In this document: piece after piece, positions 1-6,254 of the stretch
Layout of the letters: every line of letters begins with the position of its first letter
Numbering within the stretch: position 1 is the first letter of the stretch
Source: CAWJHE01 sp964614855
GTDB lineage: Bacteria > Chloroflexota > Anaerolineae > Anaerolineales > UBA4823
Assembly: GCA_964614855.1 (NCBI GenBank)
Contig: CAZTMX010000110.1
Location: forward strand, 1 to 9,256
DNA: 9,256 nt
Direction: 5' to 3'
Notes under the pieces: model-generated
Databases searched by the model: none
What the model was told of the DNA's origin: nothing
The model's input: the letters and a program-made list of their open reading frames with translations, nothing else
Position numbers and translations under genes: made by a program

Positions 1-202
1 GGATCTTCCAGGGACTTTTCACCCCGCGGTCGATCAGCTCATTTGGCCCGTACTGCTCCAACCGGCGAGCGGCTTCTTCAGTTGACAGACCTTGCGCAGG
101 CGTGCCCAGCCTGGCGAGTACATCTTCAAGACCGATGTCATGCCAGGTCAGATTCAGATTTGGATCGAGATCAGAGGATTTATTTGGAATTATTTCAGGC
201 AT
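1..202 (-). CDS. P-type cation-transporting ATPase, N-terminal fragment (runs off left edge)
   Basis: Read on the minus strand from ATG at 202-200, this frame stays open for 67 codons to the window edge. It gives a soluble N-terminus ending in LGTPAQGLSTEEAARRLEQY followed by GPNELIDRGVKSPWKI. The GLS-x-EEA-x-RRL-x-x-YGPNEL pattern is the hallmark of the cation-transporter ATPase N-terminal domain, found in Ca2+-type and other P2-type ATPases, at about residues 25-62. Such enzymes are integral membrane pumps that use ATP through a phospho-aspartate intermediate. The DKTG motif, the membrane helices and the ion-binding residues all lie outside the window, so the transported ion cannot be stated. 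A GGAGA ribosome site (complement of 213-217) lies 10 bases before the start. The gene is divergent from pgi and shares its upstream region. The family call is firm; the ion specificity (Ca2+, Mn2+, Na+/K+ or H+) is unknown. Confidence 0.85.
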   Translation of the reverse strand, partial: MPEIIPNKSSDLDPNLNLTWHDIGLEDVLARLGTPAQGLSTEEAARRLEQYGPNELIDRGVKSPWKI

Positions 203-231
203 TTTGTATATTTCTCCGAAGTATATTTTTC

Positions 232-260
232 TTGACAAAACCTGGTTTCAAGGAAATAAT
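232..260 (+). promoter_or_regulatory. Sigma-70-type promoter candidate upstream of pgi
   Basis: A perfect -35 hexamer TTGACA at 232-237 is followed by a 17-base spacer and AATAAT at 255-260, which matches the -10 consensus at five of six positions. Transcription would begin near 267 and give a leader of about 120 bases before the pgi start at 391. This is read from the sequence only. The downstream TATAAT at 358-363 is a competing candidate. Confidence 0.5.
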
Positions 261-357
261 CATATCATATCAAGCCGCGTAAATGATTGTCTTCTGGCGA
301 AATTCACCATGGCTTTTACTCCTGAGCCGTTATCCACATAATTCTATCGCCTTCGGC

Positions 358-363
358 TATAAT
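358..363 (+). promoter_or_regulatory. Perfect -10 box TATAAT close to pgi
   Basis: TATAAT sits 27 bases before the pgi start, so transcription would begin near 370 with a short leader that still contains the GGAG at 380-383. No convincing -35 hexamer exists at 16-18 base spacing, and there is no TGn extension. It is either a second, activator-dependent promoter or a chance match in AT-rich DNA. A small GCC-TTC-GGC inverted repeat (349-357) lies directly before it. Confidence 0.3.
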
Positions 364-379
364 TCAATAAACTCACCAC

Positions 380-383
380 GGAG
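380..383 (+). promoter_or_regulatory. Ribosome binding site that sets the pgi start
   Basis: GGAG lies seven bases before ATG at 391. The open frame continues upstream to another ATG at 283, but that one has no Shine-Dalgarno sequence. The 36 extra residues would also exceed the usual Pgi N-terminus, so 391 is the start chosen. Confidence 0.75.
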
Positions 384-390
384 AAATCCT

Positions 391-2037
391 ATGTCTTCAC
401 TTGTCGACACCCAACCCTGGCAGTTGTTAGCCCAACACTATCAACAGGTCAGCTCACTGCATATGCGTGATCTCTTTGCACAGGATCCTCAGCGTTTTGA
501 TCGTTTTTCGATCCGCTTTGGGGATATCTTGTTTGATTTCTCAAAAAACCGGATCACCAGCGAGACATTCTCCTTACTGTGCGACCTGGCGCGCCAGGCT
601 GGACTGGCGGACAAGACCGAAGCCATGTTTTCCGGCGTAAAGATAAATACCACCGAAAATCGGGCCGTACTGCATGTTGCCCTACGCAACCGCTCGAACA
701 CTCCAATTTTTGTGGATGGTCAGGATGTCATGCCCGAAGTCAACCGGGTGCTGGATAAGATGCGCACATTCAGCGATGCCGTTCGCAGCGGCGAGTGGAA
801 GGGTTATACCGGCAAAGCCATAACCGATGTGGTCAATATCGGCATCGGCGGATCGGATCTGGGACCAAAGATGGCATGCGAGGCGCTTATGCCCTACGCC
901 AGGCCAGGACTGCGCGCTCATTTTGTTTCCAATGTGGACAGCAGCGACCTGGCGGAGACGCTCAAATACCTGGATGCTGAAACGACACTCTTCCTGGTGG
1001 CGTCCAAGACCTTTACCACCCAGGAGACCATGACCAACGCCCACTCTGCCCGGCGCTGGTTTTTGGCCGCAGCAAAAGAAGAAAGTGCTATCGCCAGGCA
1101 TTTCGCAGCCATGTCCACCAACACCCAGGCAGTGGGCAAATTTGGCATCGATACGCAAAATATGTTTGAGTTTTGGGATTGGGTGGGCGGGCGTTATTCG
1201 CTGTGGTCTGCCATCGGGCTCTCGATCGCCATCTCCCTGGGGATGGATGTTTTTGAGCAGCTGCTGGCAGGCGCGCACAAAGCCGACCAGCACTTCCGCA
1301 CCACGCCCTTCGAGCGCAATATCCCGGTAATCATGGGGCTGCTCGGCATTTGGTACAACAACTTCTTTGGCGCACACTCGCACGCCATTTTGCCCTACGA
1401 CCAGTATCTGCTGCACTTCCCTTCCTATTTTCAGCAGGGGGATATGGAAAGCAACGGCAAGGGTGTTACCATTGAGGGAGAAGCGGTAAATTACGCTACC
1501 GGTCCGGTGATCTGGGGGCAGCCCGGCACAAACGGTCAACACGCCTTTTACCAGTTGATCCACCAGGGCACCCAGCTCATTCCCTGTGATTTCCTGGCGG
1601 CGGCTTCCAGCCACATCCCCATGGGTGACCATCACCCCATCTTGCTTTCCAATTACCTGGCGCAAACCGAAGCCCTGATGAAAGGCAAGACGCCAGAAGA
1701 AGCACGCGCCGAGCTGATAGCCGACGGATACAGCGGTGAGCAGCTCGAGTACCTGGTGCAGGCAAAGACATTCCCCGGCAACCGCCCTACCAATTCCTTC
1801 CTGTACCCCAAATTGACCCCCGAAATCCTGGGGACGCTGATTGCGTTTTATGAACACAAAATCTTCACCCAGGGTGTGATCTGGCAAATCAACTCGTTTG
1901 ACCAGATGGGGGTTGAGCTGGGTAAGCAACTTGCAAAAAAGATCCTGCCTGAGTTAGGTGCCAAAGGCGCTGTAAACAGCCACGATTCATCGACAAACGG
2001 CTTGATTAATACGATCAATTCAATACGCTTACATTGA
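391..2037 (+). CDS. pgi: Glucose-6-phosphate isomerase
   Basis: Cytosolic enzyme that interconverts glucose-6-phosphate and fructose-6-phosphate in glycolysis, gluconeogenesis and hexose storage. The product has 548 residues, matching the long form of the family (E. coli Pgi is 549). Visible signatures in order are: VNIGIGGSDLGP near residue 150 (sugar-phosphate-binding SIS region); SKTFTTQET; the classic WVGGRYSLWSAIGL signature with Arg268; GDMESNGKG with the catalytic base Glu353; GQPGTNGQHAFYQLIHQGT with ring-opening His384; and ELGKQL with catalytic Lys512. All catalytic residues are present and the frame is intact, so the enzyme should be active. It ends with the in-frame double stop TGATAA. 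The start at 391 is set by the GGAG at 380-383. glgA follows after 32 bases with no terminator, which suggests co-transcription. The protein resembles the proteobacterial/eukaryotic long type rather than the short Bacillus type. Confidence 0.97.
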   Translation: MSSLVDTQPWQLLAQHYQQVSSLHMRDLFAQDPQRFDRFSIRFGDILFDFSKNRITSETFSLLCDLARQAGLADKTEAMFSGVKINTTENRAVLHVALRNRSNTPIFVDGQDVMPEVNRVLDKMRTFSDAVRSGEWKGYTGKAITDVVNIGIGGSDLGPKMACEALMPYARPGLRAHFVSNVDSSDLAETLKYLDAETTLFLVASKTFTTQETMTNAHSARRWFLAAAKEESAIARHFAAMSTNTQAVGKFGIDTQNMFEFWDWVGGRYSLWSAIGLSIAISLGMDVFEQLLAGAHKADQHFRTTPFERNIPVIMGLLGIWYNNFFGAHSHAILPYDQYLLHFPSYFQQGDMESNGKGVTIEGEAVNYATGPVIWGQPGTNGQHAFYQLIHQGTQLIPCDFLAAASSHIPMGDHHPILLSNYLAQTEALMKGKTPEEARAELIADGYSGEQLEYLVQAKTFPGNRPTNSFLYPKLTPEILGTLIAFYEHKIFTQGVIWQINSFDQMGVELGKQLAKKILPELGAKGAVNSHDSSTNGLINTINSIRLH

Positions 2038-2069
2038 TAATCTGAAGATCAAGGAAAACGGGGTCGCAT

Positions 2070-3524
2070 ATGGAAAATATCAAAGTCCTTTTTTTAGCCG
2101 CAGAAGCAGACCCATTGGTGAAAGTCGGAGGTCTGGGCGATGTCGCAGGTTCGCTGCCGCGCGCCCTGATGGATTTATCCCCTGCTGCCAGTGACGGCTA
2201 CCAGGTGGATGTCCGCCTGGTGCTGCCTTTCCATGCTGCCATCCACGAGAAATATCCTGATCCTGAATTCCTGTTTGTTTTTGAAGTCCCGGCAAAAGAA
2301 CAACCCATCCTTGCCAAGGCTTACCAGCTCGAGGTCAATGGTGTGCACACCTACTTGATCGACGGTGAACCGGTGGAAAAAGGCGCTGCGGTCTACAGCC
2401 CGGATGCAGCTGTCGATGGACCAAAATATATCTTCTTCTCGCTGGCAGCATTGGAGCTGATCAAGAAACTGGATTGGCAGCCGCACATCCTGCATGCCAA
2501 CGATTGGCACACTGCCCTGGCTGTGTATGTGCTCAAGCAAACCAAAAGCGATGATCCGTTTTACAAACGAATCCGTTCGGTGCTCACCATCCACAATTTG
2601 CCCTTTATGGGTGCTGGCACCGAAGCGGCTTTTGACGATTTCGGCCTGGCGCCCAGCCTTTATCCCAGGCTGCCCTTATGGGCCAGGAAATTCCCCCTGC
2701 CGCTTGGCTTGCAGACCGCCGACCGCATCGTAGCTGTTTCCCCAACCTATGCCAGGGAAATCCTGGGTCCTGAATACGGCTGTGGATTGGAGAAATTCTT
2801 GAGTGAGCGGAAAAAGGTTATTTCCGGCATCATCAATGGACTTGACACAAAAAGCTGGGATCCGGTAGCAGACACAAGGATCACTGCCAACTTCGATAAA
2901 GACACCCTTACCAATCGCAAATTGAATAAAGCGGCACTGCTCAAAGAATTCTCACTCAATGTGGATCCAAAGCTGCCGTTAATGATTATGATCTCCCGTA
3001 TGGATCCGCAAAAGGGCGTAGATCTGGTACTTGAAGGTCTTTCCCAAACAACCAGGCGAAACTGGCAGGCGATCTTGCTGGGCACCGGAGATATGAAGCT
3101 TGAAAAAGCCTGTAAACAACTGGAAGCCAAGTACCCGGACCGCATCCGGGCTGCCATCCGCTTTGACTCCAAACTGGCAGCCAGGATGTATGCCGGGGCG
3201 GATTTGCTGCTGATGCCATCGCGTTACGAGCCTTGCGGCCTGGCGCAGATGATCGCCATGCGTTACGGCTGTGTGCCCCTGGCGCATGCCAGTGGCGGCT
3301 TACAAGATACGATCGTTGACATAGATGCAAACATCAAGCAAGGCACTGGGTTCCTATTTAAACCCGCAGAAAACGCTGCCTTTGTCATTGCCTTGCTGCG
3401 AGCGTTGGACGCATACCGAGACACGCATCAATGGGCCGCTATGCAAAAACGCGGCATGAGCCAGGATTTCTCCTGGGAGAAATCAGCATTGCAGTATTTA
3501 CATCTCTACAAGGAATTGATTTAG
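2070..3524 (+). CDS. glgA: Glycogen/starch synthase, GT5 family
   Basis: Transfers glucose from a nucleotide sugar (ADP-glucose in most bacteria) to the non-reducing end of an alpha-1,4-glucan, in the cytosol. The 484 residues match the family length of about 477. The N-terminal GT5 catalytic domain (about 4-250) begins with KVGGLGDVAGSLPRAL; Lys18 corresponds to the donor-binding lysine of the KxGGL motif. HANDWHT (142-148) and the TIHN motif with His175 follow. The C-terminal GT-B half (about 300-475) carries SRMDPQKG with Arg310 and Lys315, then SRYEPCGLAQ with Glu387, the usual catalytic/donor-binding residue, and ASGGLQDT. Nothing essential is missing. A purine-rich AAGGAAAACGGGG stretch stands before ATG 2070. 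The gene lies 32 bases after pgi and 29 before the next gene. KVGGL rather than KTGGL is a normal variant. The donor (ADP- versus UDP-glucose) cannot be settled from motifs, and no glgC is present in the window. Confidence 0.95.
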   Translation: MENIKVLFLAAEADPLVKVGGLGDVAGSLPRALMDLSPAASDGYQVDVRLVLPFHAAIHEKYPDPEFLFVFEVPAKEQPILAKAYQLEVNGVHTYLIDGEPVEKGAAVYSPDAAVDGPKYIFFSLAALELIKKLDWQPHILHANDWHTALAVYVLKQTKSDDPFYKRIRSVLTIHNLPFMGAGTEAAFDDFGLAPSLYPRLPLWARKFPLPLGLQTADRIVAVSPTYAREILGPEYGCGLEKFLSERKKVISGIINGLDTKSWDPVADTRITANFDKDTLTNRKLNKAALLKEFSLNVDPKLPLMIMISRMDPQKGVDLVLEGLSQTTRRNWQAILLGTGDMKLEKACKQLEAKYPDRIRAAIRFDSKLAARMYAGADLLLMPSRYEPCGLAQMIAMRYGCVPLAHASGGLQDTIVDIDANIKQGTGFLFKPAENAAFVIALLRALDAYRDTHQWAAMQKRGMSQDFSWEKSALQYLHLYKELI

Positions 3525-3544
3525 CAAAGCAAACAAGACCATAT

Positions 3545-3549
3545 GGAGG
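3545..3549 (+). promoter_or_regulatory. Ribosome binding site that sets the start of the 165-residue membrane protein
   Basis: GGAGG lies four bases before ATG 3554, a slightly tight but strong Shine-Dalgarno. It rules out the longer in-frame start at 3431, which would overlap the end of glgA by 94 bases and add 41 residues with no transmembrane or family logic. Confidence 0.75.
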
Positions 3550-3553
3550 TAGC

Positions 3554-4051
3554 ATGAAAAGCACCGATCGTTTTCTGGTTGGGATCGTGATCGGGATCCT
3601 GGTTTTGGTGATCGCTGCCTTTGCTATTACATTGTTTCGCCCCGATACAATTTACAAAACCGATGATACCCCCGAAAATGTCAGCCACAATTACCTCCTG
3701 GCTTTCGAAAAGGGGGATTACGAGCGAGCATACTCCTATCTCAGCCCAGAGTTAGAGGGTTACCCGCAGGATCTGGACGCCTTCATGCATGATGTCCAGG
3801 CAAACCGCTGGGAGTTTGGCTTTGATCGAAATCACACACTGAGCATTGAAAACGGGCGGTCTCTCGGAGAATTCTACCTGGTAACCGTACGCGAGACCAA
3901 TTTCTATAACAGCGGGCCGTTTCAAAGTCAACCAGATGTCTCGACATTCACCCTGCGCCTGAAACAGATTAACGGAGAGTGGAAACTGGTGGATGGGCAG
4001 ATCTATTTTTGGAACTGTTGGGCTTTGGTTTTATCCCACTGTCGTAAGTAA
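3554..4051 (+). CDS. Small single-pass membrane protein with NTF2-like extracytoplasmic domain
   Basis: Not assigned to a named family. The product has 165 residues. A short N-terminus MKSTDR is followed by one hydrophobic helix at about 7-28 (FLVGIVIGILVLVIAAFAIT), which acts as a signal anchor. The remaining 135 residues should face outside the cytoplasm. This part starts with PENVSHNYLLAFEKGDYERA, continues YSYLSPEL (about 40-67), and later has TFTLRLKQINGEWKLVDGQI (about 131-150). The pattern of an initial helix with 'F-x-x-GDY-x-x-AY', then strands ending in 'x-G-x-WK-V-D', is typical of NTF2/DUF4878-like folds, which often serve as ligand-binding or scaffold domains rather than enzymes. 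The gene sits 29 bases after glgA and 15 before the repeat membrane protein, so it probably shares their mRNA. The tail has two cysteines (Cys155 and Cys162) that could pair outside the cell. No catalytic residues can be named. Confidence 0.8.
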   Translation: MKSTDRFLVGIVIGILVLVIAAFAITLFRPDTIYKTDDTPENVSHNYLLAFEKGDYERAYSYLSPELEGYPQDLDAFMHDVQANRWEFGFDRNHTLSIENGRSLGEFYLVTVRETNFYNSGPFQSQPDVSTFTLRLKQINGEWKLVDGQIYFWNCWALVLSHCRK

Positions 4052-4066
4052 GGAAGGAATTATCCT

Positions 4067-6010
4067 ATGGCTGCCGTCCGTCGTTTATATATCTACCTGA
4101 TCAGCGCCATCAGCTTACAGGCTGTGACCTGGGCGCTGATCGCCTTGCTTCGCAATCTTAGCATTCCCAGCTTAAACCCCCCTACGACTACCATTGCCCT
4201 TGAAATTGCCATGATCGTCATTGGGTTACCGATTTTCCTGGTGCACTGGTTGTGGAGCAATCGCCTGGTGCAGCGCGATGCGGGTGAATTGGACGCCGGC
4301 CTGCGGCGTTTTTACCTATATGCCACCCTGGCTGGTTTCCTGGGTCCAATCCTCGCCAGTGCTTATTACTCAATCGCAGCCATCATTGGCGGCGCCCCAC
4401 TTTACCTGGGTATCCTCTACCTGGCGCGCGGCGAACGGCTGGTTTTCCATATTGTCCCACTTATCATCTTGAGCGTACTCTGGTGGTACCACCACAAGCT
4501 GTTGGATGCTGAACTAGACCTAACGCCAAACCATGAAGGCAACGGCGTTATCGAACGGTCTTACCGCCTCGGTTTTTCCGCTGCTGGCTTGATCTTGACC
4601 AGCATGGGAAGCATTCATATCTTGCGATTGGTACTCTACCTGGGACAAAAAACGACTACCTCGATACAATCGGCTTCTTACAACCCGTTGGCAATTTCTC
4701 TGGCTCAATTGTTGGTGGGAACAGCGGTATGGTTGGCATTCTGGCTGCATTCTCAACGCATGTTTAATGACCCGCTCAGCGATGAACGCAGTTCGGCGTT
4801 GCGAAAATTCTATTTATACGCAGCCGTATTCGCAGGTGTTCTGGGAAGCGTGGGGTACACGGCCACGATTCTAGCCGGGATTTTTCGCAAAATCCTGGCC
4901 CTACCCCCCCAAGGGGATTTACGTACCCCCATCCCAATCATGCTGGTGATGGCGGTGGTTTGGGCTTATCATGCCCATACCTTGAACCAGGACCAGCGCC
5001 AGGTGCAAGAAGCGCCGCAACAGGCGGCTATCCGGCGCATCTACCTGTACCTGGTTGCCGGAGTGGGGCTGGCAGCGCTGCTCAGCGGATTGGGCGGGGT
5101 CATCAGTGTATTTTTCCGCTCCATAGACCAGGTGCTGGGCAGCAACCTGGGCGTACAACTGGCCTGGTTCAGCGCCGCCAGCCTGTCAGGGTTGCCAGTT
5201 TGGCTGTACCACTGGCGACAGGCGCAGCAAGCTGCGCTTGTCGATGATGAAAGCGGAGAAGATGAACGCACATCGCTGGTGCGAAAGATCTACCTGTACT
5301 TCTTCATCCTGGTTGCAACACTGACGGTGCTATCCGGTCTGGTGTATATCGTGTACCGGATATTCAGCAATCTACTCGGCGAGCCAGCGCCCAAGATCAG
5401 CGAACTGGGGCAGGCCATAGCCTTTTGTTTGATCGCCGTCGGGGTCTGGCTGTATCACGGCGCCTGCCTGCGAGGCGACAGCAGGTTTAGCCTGGAAAAA
5501 CGACGCCAACGCCTGGGCACATTCAACCTGTTGATACTCGAGACTGCAAAGTCACCAATTGGCAGCGAACTGCAAAGCGCGCTGCAGCGCGCTTTCCCGG
5601 GGTTGGCGCCAACACTGCTTTCGAGCTCTGAGATACAAGAACAATCGGAACCGCCAGCCGAGCGCCTGGCTCAAAGCGACCTGATCCTGCTGCCCTGGAG
5701 CAGCCTTCTGGAGGGGGATGATCCAGTCATTCAAACCTGGATTGAGGCAGCCCGCACTTTGCCTGTCAAGAAATTGTTGCTGCCAGCCCGCGCCGAGAGT
5801 TGGGAATTCGCAGGGGTGGATAGCTGGAGCCAGCCTTCTCTGATCCAACAAACCGTTTTAGCTGTGGGCCAGATGATCGATGGTCAAATGGTAAAACCCA
5901 AAAAACCGCTCAGCCCTGGGGCGGTTGTCGGTCTGGTAGTGGCGGGTCTGCTTGGTTTCAGCATTCTCCTGTCATTGATCGGTAGGATCGTTGATAGTTT
6001 CAACCGTTGA
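4067..6010 (+). CDS. Polytopic membrane protein with six two-helix repeats (DUF5671-type)
   Basis: Function unknown. The 647 residues contain six related units, each opening with a basic-aromatic motif (R-R/K-x-Y-x-Y). The first tyrosine falls at 8, 83, 166, 249, 326 and 409, so spacing is 75-83 residues. Each unit has two membrane helices. The second usually ends in an aromatic-His motif: LVHW (His60), WYHH (142-143), AYHAH (302, 304), LYHW (382), LYHG (464). Unit 3 has a degenerate end (FWLHSQ, His228). Charged linkers follow, so repeat ends should lie in the cytoplasm. Units pair into three about 160-residue blocks, which agrees with my memory of the DUF5671 family in Chloroflexi. Residues 485-604 are hydrophilic with alternating strands and helices (NLLILE, SDLILLPW, KKLLLPA). 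A final helix spans about 616-638, giving about 13 helices. AGGAAGG precedes the start by nine bases. No transporter, kinase or redox motif was recognised. Confidence 0.85.
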   Translation: MAAVRRLYIYLISAISLQAVTWALIALLRNLSIPSLNPPTTTIALEIAMIVIGLPIFLVHWLWSNRLVQRDAGELDAGLRRFYLYATLAGFLGPILASAYYSIAAIIGGAPLYLGILYLARGERLVFHIVPLIILSVLWWYHHKLLDAELDLTPNHEGNGVIERSYRLGFSAAGLILTSMGSIHILRLVLYLGQKTTTSIQSASYNPLAISLAQLLVGTAVWLAFWLHSQRMFNDPLSDERSSALRKFYLYAAVFAGVLGSVGYTATILAGIFRKILALPPQGDLRTPIPIMLVMAVVWAYHAHTLNQDQRQVQEAPQQAAIRRIYLYLVAGVGLAALLSGLGGVISVFFRSIDQVLGSNLGVQLAWFSAASLSGLPVWLYHWRQAQQAALVDDESGEDERTSLVRKIYLYFFILVATLTVLSGLVYIVYRIFSNLLGEPAPKISELGQAIAFCLIAVGVWLYHGACLRGDSRFSLEKRRQRLGTFNLLILETAKSPIGSELQSALQRAFPGLAPTLLSSSEIQEQSEPPAERLAQSDLILLPWSSLLEGDDPVIQTWIEAARTLPVKKLLLPARAESWEFAGVDSWSQPSLIQQTVLAVGQMIDGQMVKPKKPLSPGAVVGLVVAGLLGFSILLSLIGRIVDSFNR

Positions 6011-6024
6011 TGGGGCGTTTGTGC

Positions 6025-6054
6025 TTGACAGCAAAAATAAACAGGTGATATAGT
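6025..6054 (+). promoter_or_regulatory. Strong sigma-70-type promoter for the protease gene
   Basis: TTGACA at 6025-6030 (perfect -35), an 18-base spacer, and TATAGT at 6049-6054 preceded by TGA (6046-6048) form an extended -10 element. This is the best promoter match in the window. It sits right after the stop of the repeat membrane protein (6010), so the protease is likely a separate transcription unit. Transcription should begin near 6061. Confidence 0.7.
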
Positions 6055-6060
6055 ATAAAA

Positions 6061-6254
6061 TCGCTTAAAGAGGCATGAACCGAAAGCCTGCTGACCCAGA
6101 GTAAAAAGCAGTGTATATGTTGTGGGGTTTGAAAATTGAAAAAGTGTTTAAGAAGATTAGCTCTTGACTTGGATTTCTATTTGAAACGATCAAAGATACC
6201 CACTTTACAGCCCGAGATTTATTGGTGTTCTTACCACAAACAAGGAGATCGGAA
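6061..6254 (+). promoter_or_regulatory. Long 5' leader of the protease mRNA
   Basis: About 190 bases lie between the predicted transcription start and the protease ATG, longer than needed for ribosome loading. AGGC (6071-6074) can pair with GCCT (6086-6089). Alternatively, CTGCT (6088-6092) can pair with AGCAG (6107-6111), inside an outer pairing TGAACC (6076-6081) / GGTTTG (6126-6131). The first stem and the second share bases, so they exclude each other. A tiny stem TGGT/ACCA (6223-6236) lies just before the ribosome site. I do not recognise a known riboswitch class. A weak TTGACT at 6164-6169 lacks a proper -10. The leader ends with AAGGAG at 6242-6247. Confidence 0.35.

Larger units (their letters stand above)
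203..390. other. Divergent intergenic region between ATPase gene and pgi
   Basis: This 188-base AT-richer stretch separates two genes transcribed away from each other, so it must hold both promoters. Towards pgi there are two candidates, listed separately. Towards the ATPase I see TATGAT-like boxes (complements of 259-264 and 264-269) without a good -35 partner. There is also a TATACT (complement of 220-225) that would start transcription inside the ribosome site. No terminator hairpin, tRNA or small gene is apparent. An imperfect symmetry AATCAT (258-263) / ATGATT (283-288) overlaps the promoter zone and could be an operator, but 19 bases separate the arms and it may be chance. Confidence 0.6.

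Noticed and set aside
220..251. Minus-strand promoter TTGAAA/TATACT for the ATPase
   Set aside because: The spacer is 20 bases, and the transcription start would fall inside the ribosome site, leaving almost no leader.
43..341. Two plus-strand open frames of 79 codons near the left edge
   Set aside because: They run across the antisense of the ATPase start and the promoter region, and the products look like no protein family.
283..390. Upstream start for Pgi at 283
   Set aside because: There is no ribosome site before it. The extra 36 residues are not family-like, and a TATAAT box and GGAG lie inside this stretch.
682..1929. Minus-strand open frame of 415 codons opposite pgi
   Set aside because: It lies wholly inside the antisense of a certain pgi gene, shows no recognisable domain, and its composition (many Val, Gly, His, Gln) is that of a codon shadow.
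3431..3553. Upstream start for the small membrane protein at 3431
   Set aside because: It would overlap glgA by 94 bases; the GGAGG at 3545-3549 clearly serves ATG 3554.
6075..6104. Nine-codon frame (MNRKPADPE) in the protease leader, considered as a leader peptide
   Set aside because: The GAGG before it is only one base from the ATG, too close for normal initiation, and the codons show no attenuation signal such as repeated rare or regulatory codons.
6164..6192. Second promoter in the protease leader starting with TTGACT
   Set aside because: The expected -10 position reads CGATCA at 17-base spacing, with no better hexamer nearby.
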